This document shows, one piece after another, positions 14,234 through 28,006 of a stretch of 64,000 nt of DNA; positions within the stretch are counted from its first letter, which is position 1; each line of letters starts with the position of its first letter. The notes beneath the pieces were generated by a model, which did no database searches, was not told the DNA's origin, and worked only from the letters and a program-made list of their open reading frames with translations. The translations under genes were made by a program, and so were the position numbers. Source of the stretch: Anisakis pegreffii (taxonomy: Eukaryota > Nematoda > Chromadorea > Rhabditida > Anisakidae); the NCBI GenBank assembly GCA_035041965.1, contig JAPYMA010000427.1, positions 62,001 to 126,000 on the forward strand. The letters are read 5' to 3'.

Positions 14234-17200
14234 CAACATTAGGTTCCTCTTGAGAACATTATTCAGAAGCCGTTCGAATATAAACGGCTGGTTTTTTGTA
14301 CCTGTTTATTAATTATTACTCCTAGTTTCTTGTCTATTTGTCTTCAGTGTACCTTCATCTCTATGCGTTCAAGGGCACAAGTAAAGAGTTAGTTCCTCTC
14401 AGTTCCAATCAGTATCATTTCTACACACATTCTCACACTACTCTATACCAAGAATTTTTTAATGCTTCTTCAACTGTGACATTTTGAACGAAGGAATTGG
14501 ATAAACAGAACCGTGGAGAGAACGCAGAAATATCTATGCTCGGGATCACCTTATATCTGGGTCATGTATGCTCTCCAAGTCAATTCTGCTCAGATCCGGG
14601 AACGATTCGTTTTATCACTCGAGCGTGTTGTCTCAATCGCCTAGTCGCGCAAAATTCTTAATCATCACGAATCGGAATGCAAAGCCGAGTCCTAAAGTCA
14701 CGAAAGGTTTATTCGCAGTGCATCAGTACGATGATAAACATCTTCTTGTTTACGCAATATTTCTCGATGCGAAAATGACTATTCAACAAATTTTCGTCAC
14801 GAAGAAAAACGAATTCTGTAACAATTAAATATCACATCTGTATCAAAATCTGGCCACTCCCTCAACTCTATTCATCCACATCGATTCTGAATCTCAGACT
14901 ACAACAAAGAGGAGGTCGAATGGATAGCGAATACCTCATTTCATGGTATTATCTAAAATATCAGCTAACTTTCCCACGGCAAAATTATGTTATAGAATAC
15001 TGATTCACTGTCGGCGTAAATATGAAAGTACGGCATAGAATTATTAATGAACTCATTAGTTGAAGTCACGAAAACAACTATCTTAATGATTCAAAGAATG
15101 AATGCACTCAAATGAAGCCAATTTAAGAGTAATGATTTTTCTCAGTTATTCGCACCAATGGGTGAGTGTAAGTTCCATCCAACAAAGTCAAAACATTTGA
15201 AATTGTATCGAATTCATTTTGACGCAATCAACTGCCCTTACATAATCAATGACTTATTCGACTATTAATCAATCATCACCAATATCTGTTGATCCGACGA
15301 TGTTCCAAAAAAAAGAGAAAAAACGAACAATCCTCGAAAAAGACAACTGTTTAAAACAAGCACATTCGAAAAAGAAAAATATCCAGTGCGCACCACTAAT
15401 CCGATTGTGTGAATGAAATCCTCGGTATCACTATTATCGAATTTTATCCATCACACGCCTTTAGAGATCGGCTAACGTTGAAAATATGTTGGTAAATGTC
15501 AATTAGATGGCTCCAATAAACCCATAACATTAGCAGAAATGAGCAAATGAAACGAGGAATAAATTTGAAATGCAATGAGATAATGCGAAAAATAATGAAA
15601 AAGTCCATCGAACTGAGTAAAGATCAAATGACAACATGTAGATGGATAGATATCAAAATGCATCTGTCTGTATGAGCTGGTCTTAATGGACTAATGGCAT
15701 ATCATCACCATCAATGCAAATGAGCTGAATATTGGTTTCGGCAGCAAATTAACGCAATAAGAATGAACTGAAAACAAATATCTTATTTTATCCAACGAAA
15801 TTATCTGTATCTAACAAACAACACTTGAATTGAACAGGAATGCAAGCAGGTGCAGACAACTGACCGACAGTATTTAAAAAGTATGAGTGATTAAAGAATA
15901 CACGTAGAAGAATGAAGCGGCAGATAGTGATATAGAATGAGGATGTGATAAGAATTTGAGTGTTGAATGAGGTGCGGGGAAGATAAACACCGAACTAAAT
16001 GAATGAATGAGAAATTGAGAAGAGAATAGATAGGATGGATAGATGGATGACTGGATTAATGATGAGTTAGAATGTGCTGGTGATATGAGTGAGGAGGGTG
16101 ATAGTGATGCTGAAGCGATATCATTATCCATATCCGCATTCATCCGTAGTATTATTTCGCTGTTTTAAAGTTGAAAAATTAAAGATCGAATCGCTCTTTT
16201 GAATAACTTCAAGCCAGAACGAGCTTGCAAATATGTGTGCAAATAAGCTGTTTACATTGAACTGTTTCTGCTCGATTTGCTTTTTCATCCTATCATAATA
16301 CTTTCTGATAATTGCCTTCTTTGAAATACAAGTAAGAATGCCAAATCGCCCAATTGCGTGCAATTCAGTGTGAACGAAGAATTCAGTTGATTCAGTAATC
16401 TCAGGAGTTGGTGGGTTGATGCTGGAGGCACAATAGGATCGGAAAAAAACCTGTGGAAATGTTGATGGCAAAATTTAAAGATCCATCATCGATCAATTCT
16501 TAAGCGGAACGTAGAAGATGAATGATTTAGGAGAACAAAGAAACAGCACCACCACTCACAATCATTATAAATGCGAATATGTCAATCTTAAGGTAGTGTC
16601 GTGAGGAAGTACGCGTTGATGAGAAGATTCAATATTGTATTTTCAAAAGGCTTTTTTTTAAATCTGTGGTCGTCATCTATGATCGCGTATTAAATTTCGT
16701 CTGGTGCATAATTATTTGGCATAAAACGGAAATTAAACTGTGAGACTGAAGAGGGCAATTCGGATTTCTTTCTTTTTTTGCTGAGAGCACAGACAGATTA
16801 CATTGCGTATTATGGGCCGGAAATGAAATCAGTTGAGAAGACAACAGCTCTCGCTTGAAACTAGTCATGAAATGGAGCGAATTACATTCCTTCTGATCTA
16901 TTGAATAGTTCTCGAGTGCTGCATTACAGTGTATAAGTCGTTTTGTTCAATCAACCAGCAGTCAGGATGTAGGCAGCTTCATATCTATTACAAAACCACC
17001 TATTGCATTCAAAAGGGACAAATGAATTGGCTCGTTGAACTTAATTAATTAAATGGAACATTTTGTCTCGTTTACTGCAAAATGGTTGTCCAATAAATCC
17101 TCGTCCCTTTCCACCTTCACACTTCGCATGATTTGCATTTCTGGATGGAATCAATTATTGTGATTATTGTGATCTACACATAAGATGTTTGTCAGTCTCA

Positions 17201-20200
17201 TAGTCACCCGAGTCAAGAAATTCCTCCTACGAATCTGTTGAGAGCTGGAAAAGGACCACACTCATTCGAAGGAGTCAACGCGCAACAAACAAACAAAATA
17301 ATGCAACCATTCAAGGTGGTTTTGATCATCACCATGATCAAATCACCCTGAAAACCACCCGTGAAAGATTGACTTAACAATTAATAGCAAGAAGAAACTG
17401 AGATATTAAAACCAATAAGTTGGGACTAACAAACCAACCGAAAACTGCAATCAAAGTTGAAAAGTTGTTCAAATAAACGCTGAAATTAATCCGGAATACG
17501 AGCGAATAAATTCTCGCGGCTATAGCAATACAAGTGTGAGAGCTAAACATACTTGTTTCTTTTTCTGTTCTGTAAGTTTGATTCGATGATAAATGTTGCT
17601 GATAAGTGCTTATCGACAAGTCAAACTGTCACAGTGCAAAAGTTATATAGGTCAGGCGTTCGACATGGATCGTTTGAAGAACACGACTGATCTGAAGCGA
17701 AAAAAGAAACGAAAATGTTGCTCCTTGAAACAGATATACATCGTTTTCGAGGTGTATCAATATGAAACTTTGCTTTTTATTACTTTATATTTCATCATGT
17801 AGTAGATGTATTATGAGCTTACAAAGTAATCAAGAACCATCCGATATATTTGATCAGTTCATTATACCATTATGAAGATGATGAAAAAAAGACCAATCAA
17901 ATCATATCAAAGAAGAGAATCGAAAGAATGTATTCGAAAACAATATTTGTCAAAGGTGAATGAAATCGCCCAAGCTGTTCAAAGAAAAGAACTGATTCAA
18001 ATTGTAGACCAGCAAAAAAAAAACTTTGAAGGATTGAAGAACTCATTGAAAAACATCCTCTAACAGACACATTGTTTATTGCAACGTATGGCTGACACGG
18101 ACTGAGTAGAAAAAGTAACCGCCGTTATATTGGCATGAAAACTAGCAATTCATGAGCACGACATACGAAGGTCTTGAGAAAGTCTTACCTAGGTCATCCC
18201 TTTTCAAGAAATTCGATGAATCTCGAAAATTTACAAGCAGAAAGCATGGAGCATTTCTTGAGATCAGTCCTGTGAAAGCTCACTGAATTGATTTTATACA
18301 AAATTCAGTTGTTACCGTTAAGTCAGAGTGAAAATTTCATGACAGGACAACAGGTAAATTTATTTGAACATGGAATCTGAAAGAGTTCAGCTATAGCAAA
18401 TCAAAGAATAAACTATATTGCCATCTATATTTCACTATCTACATTACCCTGTAGCTTTGGAGTGGTCTCATTGGGAACATAAAGTGTTTTTCTGTTCTTG
18501 AAAAATGAAGATGAGAGGCAATTGACGAGAGGAGGCAAATTCGAAATCAACGAAATAATCATTCAGCTCCAATCTCCGACGAATCGATTAACTACCGCAG
18601 TTAATGAGAACCTCGCGAGAGGATTGTCATTTCAAAAGTTGGAGAACCCGAATGTTCCAGCGAGACTGCATAGCATGGAATGAAAGAATGGTTTTGGGAT
18701 CCAATTTGAGACGAAAAAATGAGCAGACTACGTGTTCTGAAGGCTTTGAAAACAGCAGCATGAAGCAAGTAAACGACCATAGAAATGCTGGGTTTGGAGC
18801 AAAAATTAGGTTGTTTCGGAGTGAATAGTGTATCCAGTGAACATTCAAGAAGAGATGTGCCGATAGGAATTTGATTAAGATTGATGAAAATTCATTCGTG
18901 ATTATTACATAAGCATCGATCAAATCTACGGGTGATTATTGCATTGCGTTCACTGCAATCGTCTTCAAGGCACAGCCAACTGCTGTTACTTCTCTATATT
19001 ACAATGAGTTGACTGTCAATTTCTGAGATAGCTATAAGCTGAAGTATTAAATGTTGTGAAACGGTTCATCATCAATTTGTTCGGGACACAGGTTCCCCAA
19101 TCACAAGAACTTGCCCCAGCTGGGAAATTTTAGATGAAGCAGCAGTATATTCTTATGGAGTAATATAAACGATTCCCTCAGCAGTGGAACTTCACTAAAT
19201 GCACACTAAACGATTCGCCGCATAATCAGAGAAATGCAAACGATTGAGGCAAACGGTTTCAGGAATGCGATTTGCCACGACAAAATTGCAGCAAGAGGAC
19301 AACTCTCATATGGATGTTTAGGGATATAAAGATGAATTTATTTGTGCCTTGCATGCCTACGAATAATTTTAAGCAAAAGCTCGAGCGATGAGCTTATTGT
19401 TCACACGTCTGTGCTAGTATACCTGCTGCATGAATTTTATAGGTTGCTGACACTTTGCAGTAAATTTTCACGGAAAATTGCAGCCGCCGAATGCTTTGCG
19501 TACGACAAACTCGGAAGCGAGAACAATCGAAAGAAGATTTATCGACAAGTTATATTGACAGGATATGGAATTCTGGGAATGGGCGGAATCTTACATTAGG
19601 TTCTTTGCTCACATTTGCCGCAAAATCATTCCTGAGTAAAAACACTACTGAAGAAATCGTTGAACTTTGAAAATTAGAGAACTTTAAAAATCACTTTCAA
19701 AAAACATCAGAACACATTCTTTCATTGGTACATGTGTTTGCATTCATATGGTTGTTGTCATTTCATAATAGTAGATGAAAGATACCAATTGAAAAGCATC
19801 AATAGTTCGATGCACGTAAGAGCCATCTGATCCAGATTTATTGTGAACGGACGACCGAACGAAAAAGCTTGAAGCAATAATACAGCAAAATCACATGAAA
19901 ATTGAACAGCATAGGATGTTAAACGGAAAAGAATTTGAGTGGAACGTAGAATAAATGTTTGACGAGGAATCAAATGATTACATCTCAATGCAGTTGTTAA
20001 CGGTAGCATTTCAATTGGATTATCTAGGATGAGCTTTGATGTTGAAGTAATAGACGACGTGTTAAAGGTTGTTGTTCACTGTGAGCTGAGGTTATGTGAG
20101 TAAACTAGAAATGTGGATCTGTGAGATAGATAGATGCACTGGTATGATCAACCAGGAATGATCATTCATCGAAATGAATGTGAAGTGATATTGGCTGAAC

Positions 20201-21491
20201 TCTCATCCTCATCAGCTTCATTATCAGCACCGCTGCTCCACACAAATCGAATACGAACAACAACTGTTTTGTTTCACAACACGGTTGATACGAGCAGTTA
20301 ACGATTTGACAGTTGGATATTGGAATGTTAGATGTGGATGTTGTTTGGATGAAACGTGAATGGATGTGTGTTTATGATGAAGTAAGTGTTTACGTGTAGT
20401 TGCGATTTGAGAAAACGATACTTAAACTTGCTCAACATTAGTTTATTATATAATTACCGATCATTGGAGATCGTTTTAACGAATGATACAACACTTTCAA
20501 TGATGTTTTATATCGATACGCAACTCACTGATTTGATCACTTGGTGATAACGGATAGTTAACGGATGATACATTCACAACGGTTGCACTGCTGGGCATTA
20601 TAGCAGCTTACAGCTAGTTTTCAGCCGAATCAAGCAATTGCTGAGAACTGAATTTCACCGGAGCAATATTATTCTTTGTCCCTCATCCAATCCCAACTGC
20701 GTTTCCGTTCGCCACTGCACGTTAGTGAATGGGTATCATAACTTTAGAGTGAAACAACAATTACATCAATGATTCTGCGGCAACGATAACAAATTTCATC
20801 TGCAGTTTCTAAGTTTCATTTCAAATCCAACCAAAAGTATAGGAAACAATGATCTAACAAGCCGAAACGTTCCGTTAAAACACTTGAATACACCTGAATT
20901 AGTGTGTGTGTGTAGAAATGAATGGCCGCAGTGCGAGCATATTTACGGATATCTGTTAGGGGAAACAATACAGCAACCCATGATTCCAGTCAAATCATTC
21001 AATAGATACATCGGAATAAAATTGAACAGTAAGACCATTCTGTTTACTTTACGTTACAAGAATTGTTTGAACTTGGCTTTGATGTTTAATTGGAATGTGC
21101 AAGGCTATCAAAATTCTACGAATGACTGTTACAATCGACTTGCAATGACTCTGAACGGAGCGACGAATTCTCGGATGGAGTATGAGGAAGAGAAACCTGA
21201 AAGTGATAAACGATTTAAGAACGAGCTCCACTAATCTTCCTGTGTACCGACATGAGATTCTTAGGCAACTGCGTTGTTTTTTTTCAGATTCTTATTGAAT
21301 TTTGATTTACGGTATCAGTTCAACGTAAAAGCCGCAGTGATATTACGAACAGATCGCATGTGATAGCATTAACACTTCGCATTTATTTTGCATCTTATTG
21401 TGCTGAAATGTCAGTTTCTATCGAAGTAATGATAGATGCAGCATCATTTTGCGAATATAATTCGACGGTCGTCAATTTTTTATTCATCCGC

Positions 21492-24454
21492 TTACGATCG
21501 TCCTATGCACTCAACTTGATCAGAATGAGAACAGCAAGCAAAACTCTCCCACCCATCAACTGTGTATCCAGCCTCCCATCCAAGCGTCACCGCAAAGAAT
21601 CCAGGTAAGCCAGTTGATGCTAATCGCCACACAACACCGATAATAACAACCAGCAAAAGATAAACGAAGTTCACTGAACAAGCCTGTAAGATATAGTTTT
21701 TGCTCGACTTTTCGTCTGCTGCCATATGCATATCATAAAAATTTCCCAGTCAATTTTCGAAGTGACCAAGATATTGTCATCCAGCAAAGTATTTAGGTTG
21801 CATTCAACAAATTAAAGTGTAAATTAGTCAACAACGTAATTCACCTGCCAAAACAAGAAAACTTCGAATTTACTGGAGAAGTTTGGATTGCTCTCGCCAT
21901 TCAACGTTTTCTGCAATTCATAACATCAAAGGAAGTCATCTTTATTCAACAAATTTCTTCAAACTTGTGCAGATGAACTGCTGGCTGGATGGATGGATGG
22001 ATGCCATTCGGCAAACTGAGTGCACGCATGACGTGAACTTTTGCCGTTTGGGTATGCTTCGCTATGTGTCGCTAGGATTTTCAATATTTGCAAAAAAAAT
22101 AATTTGTATTCTATTCCACGACTGCAAATACGAATAATTCCCCACTCGTATGAACCGATTCACTGAATCAGACTCACCATTTTGGATATTCTCCACATTC
22201 TGAATATCTTTACAAAAGTAGCACAATCGAGGATTGCCGAGATGCCAATTAGTATCGCGTTATAAATAAATGCGCCAAAAAATTGGAGCGTTTTTGAGCA
22301 TTGGTCCTTACCCCAGACCCAAATGTATTTATGTGGATTCCATACGATGTTGCATCCATCTGAAACAGCAACCAGGCAATAGTTTCGTCTGTTCGTCCTC
22401 AAACTTTATGGATTCCTGCTTGCTTCCGGCTAGGAGCATATGTTGTTTACGCAAGTCTAAGACAGCTAGCTGAAGATAGTGTGTTGCGGGACGGAGAATC
22501 GACGACGGTTCCTTGAAATTACCCGATCTCCGCACCAAACAAGTCTACATTTATCCACACTATTGTGTTGTGGGGAAGAAAAAAGTCGGATACTTCGGAA
22601 ATGCAGTCGGCTCGAAAAACGCCGGGTATGAGGATGGAGAATCGAGAACTCGACGGTTTTCTCCATTTGAAGATGTGGGTGAAAGTCAACAAGTCCGAAT
22701 GTCAAATGAAATCCATTCCTTGTGTTTTAATGAGGATGACATTTCGTGCAACACAACGGTGTCCACAAATGTTTCTCGCTGAGGTTCTGCCGAATGACCG
22801 ACCAATGCCACAGATCAAATCGATCTTATTGGAACGCAACACATTCAATCGCCACCACAACACGAAACAATGAAAGCGACTCGGCGGACTCACCGTAAGC
22901 AGTGGAAACAATAGCAGCCATTATTACTATCAACCAAAGCAACACACAAACGCGAATGGCATTCACGCGAGAGAAAATTCGTGGATATCTTAGAGGTGAA
23001 TAAATTGCGACGAAGCGATTGACCGCGAGAAGAAATTGCGAGTGCACACTTATCAACCACGCAATAGTCGTCAGTTTACCAACCATTTTCGCATGTTGTC
23101 CGTTAAGAAATGTTTTCGATCTGAAATGCAGTATTAAATTGAGAGTTTTCCTCGCAAATTGGGCTTGTAAATTCTGAAGTGTTGACGAAAATCCATTAAT
23201 TTAAATCGGATAATCCTTTCTCTATGGATATTGGATCGCAACTCAGAATGGATTAGCAAAAACTGATCGTATTGTGCCGTAGTGCTCATGCAGTTGGATT
23301 GTACACATACGATTGTCGTTCGGTACAAATGCTGTTCATCATAATTGATATTTCTGTAAATAGATATGATCTTATGGTATCTATAAATGGCTGCTTTTCG
23401 AAACTGTTGCATTCCGCTATGCAAGTAACCAGGAGCGGAGTAAAAAACAACCGATAAAAATTCCCAGATGAGAACTGTAGCATGCAGAAAACATCAGCAC
23501 GTATAGGATGATGTGCTGAAAGAAGGGAACTGCTGGCTTGATTCAAACTTCAACAAGAACTTGATTCAAATGAACCGTGAATTTCAAATTGAGAATGGTG
23601 AATTAAAGATTCAGACTATTGAGGCTTCTCACAGACAATCGACACAGTCAACGAAGATACAAAACAATGGTGATAAAAGTGATATTTTTAGTAAGAAAGA
23701 AGGGAGCGAAATTGGTGCGGAAAGAATCTCTGATTGAGTGAATAAGCGAGTGAATAAAATGCACCCGTTCAAGCAAGAATCAGATGAAAGGTACCCATTT
23801 CGCTCAGATATTGAAAATGACCATGTCATTTCTGGGTTTCAGTGAAATGAGTGAATTGAATATGTTCAAAACTAACGCGAAGGTGCTCGGTGCACACCAA
23901 AAAACAAATGCACCAAGTTCGATTATATTTGCCAAACAATTTGAAAAACATATTATACCAAATGAGTTACGCGATAAATAGTGAATCAATAGAATAGCCA
24001 ATGCAACATAGATATTCGCAAGAAGGCCTGGAACACCGATCTAAAATTGAACTTTAGATTATGCGCGGAAACAAATCCAATGTGAGAATTGAGGCGAAAA
24101 TGATAAATAAAGAACGGATGATGCAACGAAATGAACAAGAATCTGAGAAGGAGATTTCGAACTGAATAAATCCTTTCCAAAGAAACAGATGTGCATGAAT
24201 TGTACAGTCCATTGCAGGTGGGAAATTAATAATCACATCAATGATCGAAAATTATCAGTCAAAATGAACAACTTAAAAGCATTATACCGTACTATCTGAA
24301 AAAATGGAAACTCCTCACTTACCACTTCGAATACAGCCACTCAAACGTCAATTTTTGTTTTCGTGCTCTTCATAATGAATATAAAAATTCAACGGCAACT
24401 AACCACGATTATAACGATGGCAACGAGCAGATTACTGCCGTCTATTGAGCCCAT
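21492..24454 (-). CDS. Srx-type serpentine chemoreceptor
   Basis: Seven-transmembrane receptor of the nematode Srx class. Exons: 24454-24404 (17 codons), 24040-23877, 23120-22894, 22359-22178 and a last exon ending at 21492. The first four join in phase with GT-AG ends. Motifs: RNSFG between TM1 and TM2, NRFVAIYSPLRYPRIFSR at the end of TM3, an extracellular DGC...WVWGKDQC pair, then TM5. The last exon carries TM6 (VNFVYLLLVVIIGVVWRL) and the TM7 signature TLGWEAGYTVDG. The join of exon 4 to exon 5 is unsure: an acceptor at 21684-21685 restores frame but drops the residues ADEKSSKNYILQ, which look like part of the family; including them needs one more base. The C-terminal end at 21492 is short for the class. 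Either a small exon is missing or this copy is starting to decay. Confidence 0.8.
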
Positions 24455-26604
24455 TCGAGAGTGAAATGACGCCAACCGATGAATAGCTGAGGTTAATGGC
24501 GGATATTAGCAGTTTAATAAACTTAAACAACATTTCTCAATGAAATGCATTATTCATGATTTCAATGCTTCTGAAAAAAACTTTATTTGATGAACCTTTT
24601 ATTATTGCAAAAATACATTTGTCTCGCATACGATAGTTTCAATGAGTTCATTGGAAAGTGTATTACTAGCAATAAAACTGAATCATTTGAATCACATGAA
24701 TGAACAATACTCCATTTGTGCTTCGTTCCATTCCTGGAAAAGAAACTTATGGAACAGCAATAGAGCAGCATAACTGAAACCGAAATATCACTACCAAGAA
24801 TTGTGAAACAGCAAAAAAATATTCCTTTGATATTCAATGCGAGGTTTTCAGTAACTGCAGTCAGCAAACTCAGCTATAATCGCTAGATATCAAGAGCGGT
24901 GGTACGCAGTGATGACCGAAAAGAAAACTTAGGAAAATCGTGATCATTTCAAGACGGTGTACAAGGGCGAGACGTAAGCATTTACCTTACTATATCAGTC
25001 CTCTGTTGTCTCTAAAAACATCTACGAGGGCAATCTTGTCAAAACTTTGGGTTGCGCTTGAGAAAGAGCATCTTTTAGCGAACTTCTGACAGCTTATAAC
25101 TTTCTTTCTTAGTTCGGTTCATAAGTATTCCATTCTGCAGATTCGTTCTCAAGAGCAATCATTCTGATCTATCGGAAATTCTCTAGTATAGCCTCTGTGT
25201 ATTTGTTTAAGCATCAAATCACATCATCAAAATGCTCATCATATTGAAGTTATTGCTCCTGAAACCGATCAAAAATTATCCACAAACTTGGATAGCTATC
25301 CAGAAATTATCCGCGGTTATCCACAAGCCATTGTCCACGAAATTATCCGTTTCTGAAATTTTCTATGTCTTTTTGATATTCTAACGGTTTCGAACAATCT
25401 ATTAGAAAGCATGTAATTCGAATGAAAGCAGTATAGATAGATATGCCGCCATTTGCTCTCATCATATGGGCAAAAAAAAGACAGACAAATGTCAGCTCCG
25501 TGCAGTTAGTTCATAATATTCAGTCGGAATGAGAACTTTTAATCGGATTGTGCTGAGGTGTTGTTGGTTTTAATAAGCACGGATTTCTGATGAATCACTC
25601 ACTCGCTTTGATAATAATCAAATCGCTTTGGACGGCTTAATGCACTCTGATGGGAAAAAACTCATGAACGGTTGCGCTTGAAGAGTGAATGGTGGGGCGA
25701 TTGGACAAAGAAGAATTTCTTCCCAATACCTTTGGAATGAATGTAAGTCAAGATTGATTCCATTGAATTATGAAACGAGGCATTCGTCCTTTCGCTCTTA
25801 CCACTGTCTCCATCAAATGGTTTCATTCCCTTCCTCAATGAACTCTATTCGAACTATGACTTTCGGAATAGTGAGCTCCTGTTCACAGACAAACAGACGA
25901 CTTGATGAATTCAAACTATCTGACAGTGTTCAGGAATGAGAAGATTTCCACGGTCTGAGGTTTGAAGCAAACATATTAACAATCAAATGAACGTCCAAAT
26001 GGTAATGTAGAAAAGCACATTCGATTGCACTTCACCGATCGTACATCGATATTTACAATTTTTTCAAATAATGACCTATGTGAGTTTATGATAATCAATG
26101 AAAAACGAATCGAATTTATTGCTGATAATCCTGTTGAACCATAATTCTAGACTGAAAAAACGCATTGAAATCATCCTCTGTCACTTTTCAATCTCAGTTT
26201 CACTTCATTGACATTTCAGGACGCGTCTCGATACTGTCTCGCATCATTTCGAGCACAATTATTCGCCAATTACGCTCATCTAAAACCAGCCCAGGGCATT
26301 GATACTGTCTCGCAGATCTAGATTTGACGATATGACGCTGCTCATCCTAAGCATTTAATACCCAAACCATTTCTAAATGAGAATTATTACAAAATCGCTA
26401 TTGTGAGCGGTATATTTGTGAAGATGTTTCGCAAAAAAACTGTGCCTTACCCCGTTTGCAAAATTGTTGCCCAAATATGTTCAAATGAAAGCATTCAAAC
26501 AGAACTGGTCGAGAGATAGATATTTCCCCACGACCTAATAATGAAATTCATAGCGCGCTATCAAAACGATTCCATTTTGATAGCTCAATTACGACTTATT
26601 TTGT
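24455..26604. other. Intergenic, Srx gene to family gene A
   Basis: No supported gene. There are short duplications around a TATCCACA motif near 25275-25350 and two nearby copies of GATACTGTCTCGCA near 26229 and 26300. Confidence 0.45.
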
Positions 26605-26612
26605 GTTTTCAG
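26605..26612 (+). promoter_or_regulatory. Predicted spliced-leader acceptor, gene A
   Basis: GTTTTCAG lies six bases before the start ATG at 26619. Such placement leaves almost no 5' UTR and is the usual picture for nematode trans-splicing. Confidence 0.6.
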
Positions 26613-26618
26613 TTGAAA

Positions 26619-28006
26619 ATGATAGTGGCTGTCCTGCTACTGGCGAGTTGCTTGGTTAACGTGAACGCTGAGGTAATTTCATCAATTTTACTTCATATAG
26701 CAAAACAATAGCATCAAATTTAACTGTACTCGTTATCCAGCTGTATTCTGATTGTAAGAACGACAAACAAAATCACTGACAATTAGCACTTTCGAACTGG
26801 CAAACGAGAGAGTGATGATGATCAGTGAAGATAACATTTTAACGTTTAGATGAATAGGATTTTGCAATTTATGGATTAACGATTCGTTCTATGAACCGAA
26901 ATTCCCATCCACTCACTGCTCATTATGTGCTCTGCATTTGCTAGAATTTTTACAGGAATGCGTGAACGTTGTGGATCGTTACGCTGATTGCAGTGGAGCC
27001 GTTTTTGTTCCGACACAAGATAGTCAGTAGTAAGTGAATTGCGATTGTTTCAGCGAGCTCATTCAATTCCTGCTCATGAAAACATTCCTACGTATATAAC
27101 TTCATTTGAATGCAGCACATCATTCGCTCAAATAACTCATAAAATTTACATGTTTTCATCAAATGAGAAAAATATTAAAGTTGTACGCATGTGGATGGCA
27201 ACGTGTTGTTTACGCTTTTACACTTTTACGGAGAAAGATATTTGGAACAAAATTCAACGACCTCTTTATTTGAAAAGTCATTTTATTAGATGGAGTGCAT
27301 ATTGCAGAAGTATATGTCTAATACAGAGCAGAACCTCTGAAAGTGTTTGATTTTCAGCTATAAGCCATGCCAAACAAACGCAGATTGTAATGATCAACGT
27401 GAACCACCAGAATGGTGCGAGTTGACAAACCAGCAATCGTGGTAGTAAGTGTAAACCAGTGATTCTCAACTCTTTTCACCAAATCATCTTATTATTTAAT
27501 ATTGTTGGCCGTCAGCTGCTCCGTCTCTTCAAACTGCATCAATATGAAGTTATTGTTTCGAGGACATCGGAGCCAATTGAAAAATATAAGCATTTTTTGT
27601 TATATAAGCATCTCTCGTCCTAGCAATATGACTGATACTGACGTGCCTAGCACTAGAGTGGAGCAGGGATTGGGGAGTTTCGGGGACCCCGTCCCTATCT
27701 CCGACAGTTTTTGGGCCGACCGCATTTTTGGAGTCCCCGACCGCAAAAGTTCATATCCGATTAACCCCGTCCTCGACTTTTCTTCCGTCCCCGCACCACA
27801 CTAGCAAGCACCATCGAAATTCAGTGCGTATTGAAGGAAAACTTCCTGTGATTGATCAGCATTAAATTGTTGCGCTTTGCAGCAAGGGTGGATGTCACTG
27901 TGACGCAAGGCTGAAAAGATGCACGATCAACCGTTACGATGGCCAACAACCACAATTCACGCACTGCTACCCGAGAAACCTTTCCCCTTGCGATCGATCT
28001 GATTGA
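26619..28006 (+). CDS. Small secreted 10-cysteine protein, family gene A
   Basis: I do not recognise a named family. Exons 26619-26672, 26956-27029, 27358-27444 and 27883-28006 join in phases 0, 2 and 2 with GT-AG ends, giving 112 residues. Exon 1 is an 18-residue signal peptide (MIVAVLLLASCLVNVNAE) ending at the first intron. The mature part of about 95 residues has ten cysteines and no membrane segment, so a secreted, disulfide-rich protein is inferred. Landmarks: YADCSGAVFVPT in exon 2; REPPEWC in exon 3; GGCHCDARLKRC and FTHCYP in exon 4. Four more genes in the window (D, B, E, C) share this layout; D is the closest in its C-terminal region. AATAAA signals follow near 28090 and 28130. Intron 3 holds a GC-rich MITE. 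Function unknown. Confidence 0.9.
27653..27804. mobile_element. GC-rich CTAG-ended MITE, in intron 3 of gene A
   Basis: 152 bp rich in GGGGAC/GTCCCC in otherwise AT-rich sequence. Ends are inverted: CTAGAGTGGAGCAGGG at left, and CCCCGCACCACACTAG at right (reverse complement CTAGTGTGGTGCGGGG). Flanks CTAGCA and CAAGCA differ by one base and may be a target duplication. Other copies lie at 38781, 39875, 40387 and 51294. Confidence 0.75.

Larger units (their letters stand above)
10063..21491. other. Long gene-poor region upstream of unc-29-like gene
   Basis: About 11.4 kb between the 5' end of the unc-29-like gene and the 3' end of the Srx gene. I see simple-sequence tracts (listed separately), short AT-rich open frames and no chain of exons with splice sites that I can support on either strand. 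It may hold regulatory sequence for the receptor gene, or unrecognised exons and non-coding RNAs. Confidence 0.5.

Noticed and set aside
16124..16471. 115-codon minus-strand open frame
   Set aside because: No domain, no splice context and mixed composition; likely chance in AT-rich sequence.
20884..21234. 116-codon plus-strand open frame with scattered cysteines
   Set aside because: Starts at TTG rather than ATG, has no signal peptide and does not match the cysteine family.
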